Shown here: one piece after another, positions 34,632-44,192 of the stretch
Numbering within the stretch: position 1 is the first letter of the stretch
Layout: every line of letters begins with the position of its first letter
Assembly: GCF_900105755.1 (NCBI RefSeq)
Contig: NZ_FNTQ01000001.1
Location: 2,790,001-2,854,000 of the forward strand
Length of the DNA stretch: 64,000 bases
Source of the DNA: Streptomyces sp. Ag109_O5-10
Lineage (GTDB): Bacteria; Actinomycetota; Actinomycetes; Streptomycetales; Streptomycetaceae
Reading direction: 5' to 3'
The notes under the pieces: model-generated
Seen by the model: the letters and a program-made list of their open reading frames with translations, nothing else
What the model was told of the DNA's origin: nothing
Database searches by the model: none
Program-made: the position numbers and the translations under genes

Positions 34632-34868
34632 GTCGGCACCCTACTCCGCGTCCCATGGGATGACACACACCGTCCGGCATGCGGACGCGGCGGGTCGTTC
34701 CGTCGACGGGCGTTCACCCGTACCTGTGGCCGGTGTTGGCCTGTTCCGGGCACGTTCCCGGCATGGACATCCCCGGCACCGGATCACCCCGGCACGGACA
34801 TGGGCTTCCACTGGGCGGAGCGGTGCGCGGATGGACCACTTCGAGATACGCCGGGGCGGCTGATCCCC

Positions 34869-34905
34869 GGGGTACGGCGCGGCTGTCCCGGCCGCGCCGT
34901 ACCCC
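34869..34905 (-). terminator. Strong hairpin after the 43-aa gene
   Basis: A perfect 15-bp stem (34869-34883 and 34891-34905) with a seven-base loop lies about 70 bases past the 34977 stop. The remainder of 34632-34976 holds the leuB promoter; no gene was seen. Confidence 0.75.
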
Positions 34906-34976
34906 GTGCGGGCGCGGCTCCCGTTGAGGGGTTGTTACACGTGTTACCGGCGGTGCGTCAACGGCGCGCCGACGGC

Positions 34977-35108
34977 TCAGTGGCCGGTCTCGCCGCCGTT
35001 GTCGCGGCGGTCGAGGGCGCGCTGGAGGGCAGCGGCGGCGTTCTTGCGCTCGGACTCGCTGGAGCGGGACACGTGGCGGACCCGGCGGCGGACGGTCGTC
35101 TCGGCCAT
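34977..35108 (-). CDS. Small basic conserved protein
   Basis: This 43-aa protein, beginning AETTVRRRVRHVSRSSESERKN, has an Arg-rich N-terminus and an amphipathic helix (AAALQRALDRRDN). gaaggag lies nine bases before the ATG at 35108, which decides this start over upstream ones. The ordered ribosome site, the strong terminator and the isolated position support a real gene. Function unknown. Confidence 0.65.
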   Translation of the reverse strand: MAETTVRRRVRHVSRSSESERKNAAAALQRALDRRDNGGETGH

Positions 35109-35382
35109 GGGAATCGACTCCTTCGGCATACGTGGAGTACGGCAGGGGGGATACGAGACGCCGGAAGGGGCGGGGAGCGGTGCCACAGGGGTTGCCTGCA
35201 CGGGGCCCGGCTCACGACCGCCATTCGCTTGATGGAGCGAGACGTTCGGCTCCTACAAAAGTAAGCGAGCGGCCCGCTTCTGTCTGCACAATTACTCGGA
35301 CTTCCTACTATCTGAGACGGCGAGGCCGGTCACCCGCCCGTGAGCTGGGATTTTGACGGCTGGGGCGGTTGGGGCGAACGGG

Positions 35383-35919
35383 TTACATGACGTCTCCGTC
35401 GCGCCAGTCGAAGATCAGCTCGTGGGCGGGGTCGAGGGCACCGGCCAGAGCGGGCCGCACGAACACGTCACCCTCCTCCGCCGCGAGCCGCACGATCCCG
35501 CGGTCCGGGGACAGGGCGCAGATCCTGCCGGGCCAGCGCTGCCAGCCCCGGACCGTGTACAGCCGGGCGCCGTCGTCGCTCGCGCCGAGCGCGCCGAGGT
35601 CGTACGCCCGCTCGACGATCCGTTCCAGCGCCGCCATCACCCGCCCGCCGTGCCCCCGGCGCCGGGCGTCGGGCCGTACGGCCACCGCCTCGACGTAGCC
35701 GACGCGCAGCCAGCGGCCCCGGTGCCGGGCGCGGCGCATGACGACCGAGCCGTGGGCGGCGAGCCCGGCCTCGTCGTGGACGAGGGCGTGCAGGCCGCCC
35801 AGCCCGTGTTCCCAGTCGCTGTCGGCGAAGTCCCCGCCGAACGCCTCCTGGAGGAGGGCGCGCACGGCGCGCAGCTCGGCGGGGTCGAGGTCGGCGGTGT
35901 GGGCGATGCGGAGAGACAT
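35383..35919 (-). CDS. AAC(2')-I-like aminoglycoside N-acetyltransferase (GNAT)
   Basis: This 178-aa GNAT closely follows the chromosomal aminoglycoside 2'-N-acetyltransferase family known from mycobacteria. Shared stretches are DWEHGLGGLHALV, GYVEAVAVRPDARRRGHG with the acetyl-CoA loop, RAYDLGALGASDDGARLY and FDWRDGDV at the C-terminus. The family acetylates gentamicin-type drugs and may have another native substrate. It stands alone between pruA and the 43-aa gene, with no aminoglycoside biosynthesis genes around. Resistance in the host is not shown by sequence. Confidence 0.85.
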   Translation of the reverse strand: MSLRIAHTADLDPAELRAVRALLQEAFGGDFADSDWEHGLGGLHALVHDEAGLAAHGSVVMRRARHRGRWLRVGYVEAVAVRPDARRRGHGGRVMAALERIVERAYDLGALGASDDGARLYTVRGWQRWPGRICALSPDRGIVRLAAEEGDVFVRPALAGALDPAHELIFDWRDGDVM

Positions 35920-35966
35920 GGCCCAAGTCTCGTACGGACCGGCGGGCTACGGGGGCCGGGTACGGG

Positions 35967-36011
35967 AACGGCCCGGGAAGCCTGCTCGTGGGTCAGGCTT
36001 CCCGGGCCGTT
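35967..36011 (-). terminator. Terminator after pruA
   Basis: A perfect 18-bp stem (35967-35984 and 35994-36011) with a nine-base loop begins 18 bases past the pruA stop. Confidence 0.85.
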
Positions 36012-36028
36012 GCTCGGCGGGCTGTGGG

Positions 36029-37660
36029 TCAGCCCATGTGCGGGTACGCGTAGTCGGTCGGGGCGACCAGCGTCTCCTTGATGGCGCGGGTCAGCGTCCA
36101 GCGCAGCAGGTTCTGCGGAGCGCCGGCCTTGTCGTTGGTGCCGGAGGCGCGGCCGCCGCCGAAGGGCTGCTGGCCGACGACGGCGCCGGTCGACTTGTCG
36201 TTGATGTAGAAGTTGCCGGCCGCGTAGCGCAGCTTCTCCATCGTGTACGCGGCCGCCGCGCGGTCGTTGGCGATGACCGAGCCGGTGAGCGCGTAGTCGG
36301 ACACCGACTCCATCTGGGTCAGCATCTCGTCGTACTGGTCGTCCTCGTAGACGTGCACGGCGAGGAACGGGCCGAAGTACTCGGTGCGGAAGACCTCGTT
36401 CTCCGGGTCGCTGCACACGACGACCGTCGGCCGGACGAAGTAGCCGACCGAGTCGTCGTACGAGCCGCCCGCGACGATCTCGCAGCTCGGGTCGGTCTTC
36501 GCGCGGTCGATCGCGGCCTTGTTCTTGGCGAACGCGCGCTCGTCGATGACGGCGCCGATGAAGTTCGACAGGTCGGTGACGTCACCCATGGTCAGGTAGT
36601 CGACCTCGGCGGCGAACTCCTCGCGGAAGCCGTCGTTCCAGATGGACGCGGGGAGGTAGGCGCGGGAGGTGGCCGAGCACTTCTGGCCCTGGTACTCGAA
36701 GGCGCCGCGGGTGAGCGCCGTCTTGAGGACCGCCCGGTCGGCGCTCGGGTGGGCGACGAGGAAGTCCTTGCCGCCCGTCTCGCCCACCAGGCGCGGGTAC
36801 GAGCGGTACTTCTCGATGTTGTTGCCGACCGTCTTCCACAGGTACTGGAAGGTCTTGGTGGAACCGGTGAAGTGGATGCCGGCCAGGTCCCGGTGCTCGA
36901 GGGCGACCTTGGACACCTCGATGCCGTCGCCGGTGACGAGGTTGATGACGCCCTTGGGCAGACCGGCCTCCTCCAGCAGCTGCATCAGCAGCACGGCGGC
37001 GTGGGTCTGGGTCGGGGACGGCTTCCACACGACCACGTTGCCCATGAGGGCCGGCGCGGTCGGCAGGTTGCCGGCGATCGCGCTGAAGTTGAACGGCGTG
37101 ATCGCGTAGACGAAGCCCTCGAGCGGGCGGTGGTCGAGGCGGTTCCAGACGCCCGGGGAGTTGGCCGGGGGCTGCTCGGCCAGGATCTGGCGGGCGTAGT
37201 GGACGTTGAACCGCCAGAAGTCGACCAGCTCGCAGGGCGAGTCGATCTCGGCCTGCTGGGCGGTCTTGGACTGGCCGAGCATGGTGGAGGCGGCGATGGT
37301 CTCGCGCCAGGGACCGGCGAGCAGTTCGGCGGCGCGCAGGATGATCGCGGCGCGGTCGTCGAAGGACATCGCGCGCCAGGCGGGCGCGGCGGCGAGGGCC
37401 GCGTCGATCGCGTCCTGAGCGTCCTGCTGGGTGGCGTGCCGGCCGGTGCCGATGACGGCCTTGTGGTTGTGCGGCTGCACGACCTGGAAGGGCTCGCCGC
37501 CGCCGAGCCGCTTCTCGCCGCCGATGGTCATCGACAGCTCGAGCGGGTTCTCGGCGAGCTCCTTGAGCTTCGCCTCCAGGCGGGTGCGCTCGGCCGAGCC
37601 GGGGGCGTAGCCGTGCACCGGCTCGTTGACGGGGGCGGGGACCTGGGTCACAGCGTCCAT
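36029..37660 (-). CDS. pruA: L-glutamate gamma-semialdehyde (P5C) dehydrogenase
   Basis: This 543-aa class 1 P5C dehydrogenase oxidises glutamate semialdehyde to glutamate with NAD, the second step of proline use. Catalytic Glu is in LVGETGGKDFLV and catalytic Cys in FEYQGQKCSATSRAY. aaggag precedes the ATG. It lies downstream of the proline dehydrogenase gene with a 157-base gap and ends in a strong terminator. Confidence 0.95.
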   Translation of the reverse strand: MDAVTQVPAPVNEPVHGYAPGSAERTRLEAKLKELAENPLELSMTIGGEKRLGGGEPFQVVQPHNHKAVIGTGRHATQQDAQDAIDAALAAAPAWRAMSFDDRAAIILRAAELLAGPWRETIAASTMLGQSKTAQQAEIDSPCELVDFWRFNVHYARQILAEQPPANSPGVWNRLDHRPLEGFVYAITPFNFSAIAGNLPTAPALMGNVVVWKPSPTQTHAAVLLMQLLEEAGLPKGVINLVTGDGIEVSKVALEHRDLAGIHFTGSTKTFQYLWKTVGNNIEKYRSYPRLVGETGGKDFLVAHPSADRAVLKTALTRGAFEYQGQKCSATSRAYLPASIWNDGFREEFAAEVDYLTMGDVTDLSNFIGAVIDERAFAKNKAAIDRAKTDPSCEIVAGGSYDDSVGYFVRPTVVVCSDPENEVFRTEYFGPFLAVHVYEDDQYDEMLTQMESVSDYALTGSVIANDRAAAAYTMEKLRYAAGNFYINDKSTGAVVGQQPFGGGRASGTNDKAGAPQNLLRWTLTRAIKETLVAPTDYAYPHMG

Positions 37661-37726
37661 GGGATCCGTAACTCCTTGAACTTGAGCGGGCGGTGAGGCT
37701 TGTCGCGGCTTGGTGGGGGGTGGGGC

Positions 37727-37756
37727 TCAGCCCTTGCTGACCATCGAGCGGAGGCT
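37727..37756 (-). other. Remnant resembling the proline dehydrogenase C-terminus
   Basis: The minus strand reads SLRSMVSKG-stop, matching the true proline dehydrogenase end FLRSMISRG-stop at 37818, although the codons differ (cgc against agg, tcg against agc). No longer homologous frame extends upstream. It may be the trace of an old duplicated 3' end. Confidence 0.35.
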
Positions 37757-37817
37757 GTGCCTGCCCGGGGGACACCCACCGGACTCCCGGCCGAAGCCGC
37801 TGCACAGCCACGTCGCG

Positions 37818-38744
37818 TCAGCCACGGCTGATCATGCTCCTCAGGAAGAAGCGCAGGTTGGCCGGCTTCTCCGCGAGCCTGCGCATGAAGTAGCCGTACC
37901 AGTCCGTGCCATAGGCGGTGTAGACGCGCATCCGGTGGCCCTCGGCGGCCAGCCGCAGGTGCTCGTCGCCGCGGATGCCGTACAGCATCTGGAACTCGTA
38001 CTCGTCGGGCTTGCGGCCGGCGCGCCGGGCGAGTTCCTGGGCGACGGAGATCAGGCGCGGGTCGTGGGAGCCGACCATCGGGTACCCCTCGCCGTCCATC
38101 AGAGTCCGCAGGATCCGCACGTACGCCTTGTCGATCTCGTGCTTCTGCTGGTAGGCGACCTCGGCGGGCTCCTTGTAGGCGCCCTTGACCAGGCGGACCC
38201 GGCTGCCGCTGTCGGCGAGGCGGCGGGCGTCGGCCTCGGTGCGGAAGAGGTAGGCCTGGATGACGCAGCCGGTCTGCGGGAAGTCCCGGCGCAGTTCCTC
38301 GTGGATGGCGAACATCGAGTCGAGGGTGGTGTGGTCCTCGGCGTCAAGGGTGACGGTCGTGCCGATGGCGGCGGCGGCCTCGACCACGGGGCGGACGTTG
38401 GCGAGGGCCAGTTCGTGGCCGCCGTCCAGCGCCTGGCCGAACATGGACAGCTTCACCGACATCTCGACGCGCTCGCCGAGGCCCAGCCCGCGCAGCCGGT
38501 CGATCAGCGCCAGGTAGGCGTCCCGGGCGGCGCCGGCCTGCTCGGGGGTGGTGATGTCCTCGCCGACGACGTCCATCGTCAGCTCCAGGCCGCGGCCCGT
38601 GAGCTCCTCGATGATCGGGACGATGTCCGCGACCGACTCACCGGGGATGAAGCGGTCGACGACCTGCTTCGTCACCGGGGCCGCCGAGATCAGACGGCGC
38701 ATCCGGTCGCTGCGCGACGCGGCGAGAATCACGGGACCCAGCAC
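37818..38744 (-). CDS. Proline dehydrogenase
   Basis: This 308-aa monofunctional FAD enzyme converts proline to P5C. The barrel carries LDAEDHTTLDSM, AYLFRTEADARRL, GSHDPRLI and the substrate-binding YFMRRLAEKPAN. GTG 38744 is chosen because ggagg lies six bases upstream and the length fits the family; a longer frame overlaps the divergent regulator. It is transcribed with pruA and divergent from the PucR-family regulator. Confidence 0.93.
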   Translation of the reverse strand: MLGPVILAASRSDRMRRLISAAPVTKQVVDRFIPGESVADIVPIIEELTGRGLELTMDVVGEDITTPEQAGAARDAYLALIDRLRGLGLGERVEMSVKLSMFGQALDGGHELALANVRPVVEAAAAIGTTVTLDAEDHTTLDSMFAIHEELRRDFPQTGCVIQAYLFRTEADARRLADSGSRVRLVKGAYKEPAEVAYQQKHEIDKAYVRILRTLMDGEGYPMVGSHDPRLISVAQELARRAGRKPDEYEFQMLYGIRGDEHLRLAAEGHRMRVYTAYGTDWYGYFMRRLAEKPANLRFFLRSMISRG

Positions 38745-38924
38745 GGGGCACCTCCACAACACATGCCAGACAGCCGCGATCCGACGATTTGGATACGGCA
38801 CGGGGGACCACCGTGAAAGGTAGGGATCCCTCCGATCGTGGGCCATCGACAGCTGTCACGCATCCGCGCGGGGGATCTCAGACAGATGTATGAAGGCGGC
38901 CGTGAATTGCGGGAGAATGCCCGG

Positions 38925-40184
38925 GTGACGTCGGAATTCAAGGGTGACTACCAGGAGCTGGTCGACGAGATCTCGGAGCTGCTCGGCGTCCCGGCGACCC
39001 TGGAGAACCGCGACTTCGAGCTGATCGCCTTCGGGGCGTACGACAGCGAGGGCGAGCTCGATCCGTCGGCGCTCGACCCGGTGCGCACCCGCTCGATCCT
39101 GACCCGGCGTTCGACCACGGCGGTCCGCACCTGGTTCGAGGGGTTCGGCATCACCCGGGCGACCGGGCCGGTGCGGATCCCGCCGACCCCGGAGGCCGGC
39201 GTGTACCGGGGGCGGATCTGCCTTCCGGTACGCCATCGGGGTGTCGTCCTCGGCTACGTGTGGCTGCTCGACTCCGACCCGGGTCCGACCGACGCCCAGC
39301 TGGCCGCCGCCATGGGGGTGGCGGGGCGGATCGGGGCGCTGCTCGCGGACGAGGCGCAGGCGGGCGCCGGGCTCGGCCGGGAGCTGCGGGCGGTGCTGGT
39401 CGCGGAGGACGGCTGGCAGCGGGACATGGCGGTGGCCGAGCTCCGTACCGCCCTCGGCACCCGGGGGGACGGCCCGCACACCCTGGTCTGCGTCGCCCCC
39501 TGGCCGTCCGCCGACCCGGACGACGCCCCGTCCCCGCGCACGGTCCCGCACGCCACCGCGCTGTGCGCCCTGCCCTGGGGCGCGACGGGCCACAGCCTCG
39601 CCGTACTGGTCCGGCTGCGCAGCACGGACACGGCCACGCCCGCCCTGACGGCCGCCGCCCGGCTGCTCAAGGAGGCGGAGGAAGCCCGGTCGGCGACGGC
39701 CCGCGGAGCCGGGGCGCGGACGGCGGCGGCCGTCGCCGCGGGGCTCGCGGGGCCGGTCCCGGCGGCGCAGGGCTGCGCCGCGGGGGTGGGCTCGGCCCGG
39801 ACCGGGCTGGCCGGGCTGGGCGCGGCCTGGCAGGAGGCCACGGCGGCCGCCCGGGCGGCGCTGGCGGAGCCGCGGTTGGGGCCGGTCGCGCAGTGGGCGG
39901 AGATCGGCCCGTACCGTCTGCTGACCGCGCTGCCGCCGCAGGCCCCGCAGGACCCGGCCGTGGCCCCGCTCCTCACCCCGGCCCACCACGAACTGGCCCG
40001 CACCGCCGAGGTCTACCTCGACCACGCGGGCCAGGCGGGCCGCACGGCCACCGCGCTCGGCATCCACCGCCAGACCCTGTACTACCGCCTCTCCCGCGTC
40101 GAACAGCTCACCGGTCTCGACCTGGACGACGGCGAGGACCGCCTGCTGCTGCACATGGCGCTGAAGGCGGCCCGGCTCGCCTGA
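38925..40184 (+). CDS. putR: PucR family regulator, probable proline utilisation regulator
   Basis: This 419-aa regulator has an N-terminal sensory region (about 1-140), a variable Ala-rich middle and a C-terminal PucR helix-turn-helix ([26 protein letters not shown], about 365-390). GTG 38925 is preferred because gggaga lies eight bases before it; upstream ATG codons at 38838 and 38886 lack a site and are possible alternatives. Divergence from the proline dehydrogenase and pruA genes indicates it controls them, as remembered for PutR in S. coelicolor. Confidence 0.85.
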   Translation: MTSEFKGDYQELVDEISELLGVPATLENRDFELIAFGAYDSEGELDPSALDPVRTRSILTRRSTTAVRTWFEGFGITRATGPVRIPPTPEAGVYRGRICLPVRHRGVVLGYVWLLDSDPGPTDAQLAAAMGVAGRIGALLADEAQAGAGLGRELRAVLVAEDGWQRDMAVAELRTALGTRGDGPHTLVCVAPWPSADPDDAPSPRTVPHATALCALPWGATGHSLAVLVRLRSTDTATPALTAAARLLKEAEEARSATARGAGARTAAAVAAGLAGPVPAAQGCAAGVGSARTGLAGLGAAWQEATAAARAALAEPRLGPVAQWAEIGPYRLLTALPPQAPQDPAVAPLLTPAHHELARTAEVYLDHAGQAGRTATALGIHRQTLYYRLSRVEQLTGLDLDDGEDRLLLHMALKAARLA

Positions 40185-40303
40185 GGTGCGCGTTTCCAGT
40201 GCCACGGCAGCGTCGGCGTGGCCGGTGGGCCGCACAGGCTCCCGGACGGCCGTGCGGACCCGCTCGGCCTGACCGGCGCCCCGGCACCGGCCTGTCCGGC
40301 GTG

Positions 40304-40879
40304 TCAACTCCGGTTCGCGGCCTCGACGATCTGGCGCAGCCCCTCGGCGAGCGTGTCGCCGTCAGGCGCGGTCTTCGGGTCGAAGGTCCACTGCGAGATG
40401 AGGCCGGACATCAGGGTCATGTAGAAGCGGCCCAGGGTGTCGGCGGTCTCGTCGGAGACCTCCTCCTCCGGCACGCCCATCAGCAGTGAGGTGAGCCCGC
40501 GGCCTCCCTCGCGCTGAGCGCGCGCCAACTGGTCGCGCACCTCCGGCATCCGGTCGCCCATCGTCACGATCTCCAGGCCGAGCCGCCACATGGAGCCGGG
40601 CCCGCGCATGCTGTCGACGATGTTCGACCACACCTCCCGGAACCGTTCGAGGGAGCCGGGAGCTCCGGTCAGTCCCCCGTCGCCGCCCTCGAAGGACATC
40701 TCCTCCACCAGCGCGATGTAGGCCTGGGCGAGCAGCGCGTCCTTGGAGCCGTAGTGGTAGCCGATCGAGGCGAGGTTGGTGCCCGACTCCCTGACGATGT
40801 CGCGCGCCGTCGTCCGCGCGAACCCCTTCTCCAGCAGGCAGCGCTTGGCGCCTTCCAGCAGATCCTCACGGTGTCCCAT
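40304..40879 (-). CDS. TetR family regulator of the adjacent exporter
   Basis: This roughly 191-aa regulator has a TetR helix-turn-helix (FARTTARDIVRESGTNLASIGYHYGSKDAL) and a C-terminal ligand domain. I chose ATG 40879; ATG 40903 is an alternative but would lie inside the operator array. It is divergent from a DHA2 exporter gene and probably represses it and itself through the periodic sites at 40896-40958. Confidence 0.9.
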   Translation of the reverse strand: MGHREDLLEGAKRCLLEKGFARTTARDIVRESGTNLASIGYHYGSKDALLAQAYIALVEEMSFEGGDGGLTGAPGSLERFREVWSNIVDSMRGPGSMWRLGLEIVTMGDRMPEVRDQLARAQREGGRGLTSLLMGVPEEEVSDETADTLGRFYMTLMSGLISQWTFDPKTAPDGDTLAEGLRQIVEAANRS

Positions 40880-40895
40880 GCCGGCCACCCTACCG

Positions 40896-40958
40896 GGTTC
40901 CATACACCCGTCCTAGACGCATGACTTATACAAGCGTTCTAGACACTCGTTTAATACG
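40896..40958. promoter_or_regulatory. 13-bp periodic operator array between tetR and exporter
   Basis: CGTTCTAGACA-like boxes begin at 40896, 40909, 40922 (weak), 40935 and 40948, always 13 bases apart. The best are CGTCCTAGACG (perfect inverted repeat CGTC-cta-GACG), CGTTCTAGACA and CGTTTAATACG. The array covers the whole divergent promoter. Confidence 0.55.
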
Positions 40959-40975
40959 CCCGTACATTCCTCGGC

Positions 40976-42487
40976 ATGACGAACCCGACGAGCACGACGA
41001 CCGCACCACCGACCGCCAACTCCCTGGCCGAGCGCCGCGAATGGACCGCGCTCGGTGTCCTGATGCTTCCGCTGCTCCTGGTCTCGATGGACGTCTCGGT
41101 CCTCTACTTCGCCCTTCCGGCGATCGGCGCGGACCTGGCGCCGAGCGGCACCCAGCAGCTGTGGATCCTCGACATCTACGGCTTCGTCCTGGCCGGGCTG
41201 CTGATGACGATGGGCGCCCTTGGCGACCGCATCGGCCGTCGGCGTCTGCTCCTGTTCGGCGCCGCGGCCTTCGGCGGCGCCTCGCTGCTCGCCGCGTACG
41301 CGGACAGCGCCGGGACCCTGATCGCCGCCCGCGCGGTCCTCGGCATCGGCGGCGCGACCCTGATGCCGTCGACGATGGCGCTGCTGCGCACCATGTTCAC
41401 CGACCCGGGCCAGCGCGCGAAGGCGATCGGCCTGTGGTCGGGAGTGATGACGGGCGGGATCGCGCTCGGCTCGGTGATGAGCGGAATCCTGGTCGAGCAC
41501 TTCTGGTGGGGCTCGGTCTTCCTGGTCAACCTCCCGGCGATGGCCCTGCTCCTGCTCGCCGGCCCGTTCCTGCTCCCGGAGTCCCGCAACCCCTCCCCCG
41601 GCCGCTTCGACTGGCTGAGCGTCCCGCTCTCGATGGCCGCCGTGCTCCCCGTGGTCTACGGCGTCAAGGAGATCCCCTCCGAGGGCTGGCACCCGCTGTA
41701 CGTCGTCTCGGTCACCGTCGGCCTGGTCTTCGCCGCCCTCTTCGTCCACCGCCAGCGCACCACCGGCTCCCCGATGATCCCGCCCGCCCTGCTGACGGGC
41801 CGGGGCTTCACCCCGGCGCTGGTCCTGAACCTGGTCGCCTCGCTCGCGATGATGGGTTCGGCGATCTTCACCACCCAGTACCTGCAGTCGGTCCTCGGGA
41901 TGAGCCCGCTCGCGGCGGCCCTGTGGAGTCTGCTGCCCTCCGTGTTCATCGGGGCCGCGGGTCCGCTCACCGCACAGCTGGTACGGCGGGGCGCCGACCG
42001 GGGACACGTGGTCGCCGGCGGTTTCGCTGCGATGGCGGCCGGGTTCGTGCTGCTCGCCCTGGTCGGCACCGACTCGCTGTGGCTGGTGCTGACCGGCGCC
42101 GGCGTCCTCGCCTGCGGGATGGTGGCGATCGTCTCCCAGCTGACCGACCTCGCGATGACCGGGGCGCCGGTGGAGCGGGCCGGGACGGCGTCCTCGCTCC
42201 TGGAGACGGCCGCGGAGTTCGGCGGTGCGCTCGGTATGGCCGTACTGGGGTCGATCGGTACGGCGGTCTACCGCCACGAGATGCCGGCCACGGCTCCGGC
42301 AGGCGCCCGCGAGACCCTGGGCGGCGCCCTGGCGACGGCGGCCCGGCTGCCGGGGCCCGCGGGAGAGTCCCTGGTCCGGGCCGCGCGGGAGGCGTTCACC
42401 AGCGGCATGCAGGGTGCGGCGATCGCGGGGGCGGCGCTGCTGGCACTGGCGGCGGTGGGGGCGGTGCTGACGCTGCGGAGGGGGTGA
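40976..42487 (+). CDS. DHA2 family (14-TMS) MFS drug exporter
   Basis: This 503-aa proton antiporter of the EmrB/QacA type has 14 predicted membrane segments. Motif A is GALGDRIGRRRLLLFG, and motif C resembles GIALGSVMSGILVEHFWW. The VSMDVSVLYFALPAI opening is typical of the QacA/SmvA branch that exports lipophilic cations. It is controlled by the divergent TetR gene. A perfect hairpin follows the stop. Confidence 0.92.
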   Translation: MTNPTSTTTAPPTANSLAERREWTALGVLMLPLLLVSMDVSVLYFALPAIGADLAPSGTQQLWILDIYGFVLAGLLMTMGALGDRIGRRRLLLFGAAAFGGASLLAAYADSAGTLIAARAVLGIGGATLMPSTMALLRTMFTDPGQRAKAIGLWSGVMTGGIALGSVMSGILVEHFWWGSVFLVNLPAMALLLLAGPFLLPESRNPSPGRFDWLSVPLSMAAVLPVVYGVKEIPSEGWHPLYVVSVTVGLVFAALFVHRQRTTGSPMIPPALLTGRGFTPALVLNLVASLAMMGSAIFTTQYLQSVLGMSPLAAALWSLLPSVFIGAAGPLTAQLVRRGADRGHVVAGGFAAMAAGFVLLALVGTDSLWLVLTGAGVLACGMVAIVSQLTDLAMTGAPVERAGTASSLLETAAEFGGALGMAVLGSIGTAVYRHEMPATAPAGARETLGGALATAARLPGPAGESLVRAAREAFTSGMQGAAIAGAALLALAAVGAVLTLRRG

Positions 42488-42501
42488 CGAGGGGGTGACC
42501 A

Positions 42502-42548
42502 CGCAAACGCCGGACGGGCTGATCCACTCAGCCCGTCCGGCGTTTGCG
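42502..42548. terminator. Bidirectional terminator with dispersed-repeat core
   Basis: A perfect 21-bp stem (42502-42522 and 42528-42548) with a five-base loop sits between convergent genes. Its tcagcccgtccggcgtttg arm belongs to the same repeat family as 29571-29750. Confidence 0.85.
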
Positions 42549-42602
42549 GACATGACGCGAGCCTTCCAGCCCACCGGGTCGGGTGGGCAGGTGGGCAAAA
42601 AA

Positions 42603-44192
42603 TCAGACGAGGTTCACCGAACGAGCGGACGTAGCCCCGATCTCCGCCTCGACCTCGGCGAGCACGCCCGAGGCCACCGTGTCGTCGACGGTCAGGACAG
42701 CGAGCGCCTCACCGCCCGCCGCCGCACGGGCGACCTGCATGCCGGCGATGTTGATCCCGGCCTCCCCGAGGATGCGGCCGACGGTGCCGACGACACCCGG
42801 CCGGTCCTCGTACCGCAGCACCAGCAGGTGGTCGGCGATCGCGAGGTCGACGTCGTAGTCGCCGACCGCGACGATCTTCTGGAGGTTCTTCGGGCCGGAC
42901 AGCGTGCCGGAGACCGACACCTCCTCGCCGCTGCCGAGGGTGCCGCGCACGGTGACGACGTTGCGGTGGTCGGCCGACTCCGAGCTGGTCGTCAGCCGTA
43001 CCTCGACGCCACGCTCCTGCGCGAACAGCGGGGCGTTGACGTACGACACCGTCTCGTCGACGACGTCCTCGAAGACGCCCTTGAGCGCGGACAGCTCCAG
43101 CACCTTCACGTCGTGCTGGGTGATCTCGCCGTAGACCTCGACGTCGAGGCGGACCGCGACCTCGCCGGCGAGCGCGGTGAAGATCCGGCCGAGGCGCTCG
43201 GCGAGGGGCAGGCCCGGCTTGACGTCCTCGGCGATGACCCCGCCCTGGACGTTGACCGCGTCCGGGACCAGCTCGCCCGCGAGCGCGAGGCGGACGGAGC
43301 GGGCGACCGCGATGCCCGCCTTCTCCTGGGCCTCGTCGGTGGAGGCGCCGAGGTGCGGGGTGCAGACGACCTGGTCGAGCTCGAAGAGCGGGGAGTCGGT
43401 GCACGGCTCCTTGCTGTAGACGTCGAGGCCGGCGCCGGCGACCCGGCCCTCCTTGAGCGCCGCGTACAGCGCCTCCTCGTCGACGATGCCACCGCGCGCG
43501 GCGTTGACGATCCGCACCGACGGCTTGACCTTGCGCAGTGCCTCGTCGCCGATCAGGCCGACCGTCTCGGGGGTCTTCGGGAGGTGCACGGTGATGAAGT
43601 CGGCGACCTCGAGCAGCTCGTCCAGGGACAGCACCTTGACGCCCATCTGGGCGGCGCGGGCGGGCTGGATGTAGGGGTCGTAGGCGACGACCTTCATGCC
43701 GAAGGCCGACATGCGCTGCGCGACCAGGGCGCCGATCCGGCCGAGGCCGACGACACCGAGGGTCTTCTCGGCGAGCTCGACACCGGTGTACTTGCTGCGC
43801 TTCCACTCGCCGTTCTTCAGCGCGGCGTTGGCCTGCGGGATGTGGCGGGCGCTGGAGATGAGGAGACCGCAGGCCAGTTCGGCGGCGGTCACGATGTTGG
43901 AGGTCGGGGCGTTGACGACCATCACGCCGGCCTTGGTGGCGGCGGAGACGTCGACGTTGTCCAGGCCGACGCCGGCTCGTGCGACGACCTTCAGCTTCTT
44001 CGCCGCGGCGATGGCCTCGGCGTCGACCTTGGTGGCGGAGCGGATCAGGATCGCGTCCACGTCGGCGATGGCGGGGAGCAGTTCGGCTCGGTCTGCTCCG
44101 TTGGTGTGCCGGATCTCGAAGTCCGGGCCCAGCGCGTCGACGGTGGCGGGCGACAGCTCTTCAGCGATGAGTACGACAGGTTTCGAGCTCAC
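42603..44192 (-). CDS. serA: D-3-phosphoglycerate dehydrogenase with ACT domain
   Basis: This 529-aa long-form enzyme commits 3-phosphoglycerate to serine synthesis. It has the substrate/NAD domains (GLGRIGALVAQRM; NAARGGIVDEEALY; catalytic His in VCTPHLGAST), an intervening ASB domain (about 320-450) and a C-terminal ACT domain (RPGVVGTVGRILGEAGINIAGMQV) that senses serine. GTG 44192 gives the usual length; upstream in-frame codons are non-coding in character. It lies beyond the ilvC terminator, so it has its own promoter. Confidence 0.94.
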   Translation of the reverse strand: MSSKPVVLIAEELSPATVDALGPDFEIRHTNGADRAELLPAIADVDAILIRSATKVDAEAIAAAKKLKVVARAGVGLDNVDVSAATKAGVMVVNAPTSNIVTAAELACGLLISSARHIPQANAALKNGEWKRSKYTGVELAEKTLGVVGLGRIGALVAQRMSAFGMKVVAYDPYIQPARAAQMGVKVLSLDELLEVADFITVHLPKTPETVGLIGDEALRKVKPSVRIVNAARGGIVDEEALYAALKEGRVAGAGLDVYSKEPCTDSPLFELDQVVCTPHLGASTDEAQEKAGIAVARSVRLALAGELVPDAVNVQGGVIAEDVKPGLPLAERLGRIFTALAGEVAVRLDVEVYGEITQHDVKVLELSALKGVFEDVVDETVSYVNAPLFAQERGVEVRLTTSSESADHRNVVTVRGTLGSGEEVSVSGTLSGPKNLQKIVAVGDYDVDLAIADHLLVLRYEDRPGVVGTVGRILGEAGINIAGMQVARAAAGGEALAVLTVDDTVASGVLAEVEAEIGATSARSVNLV

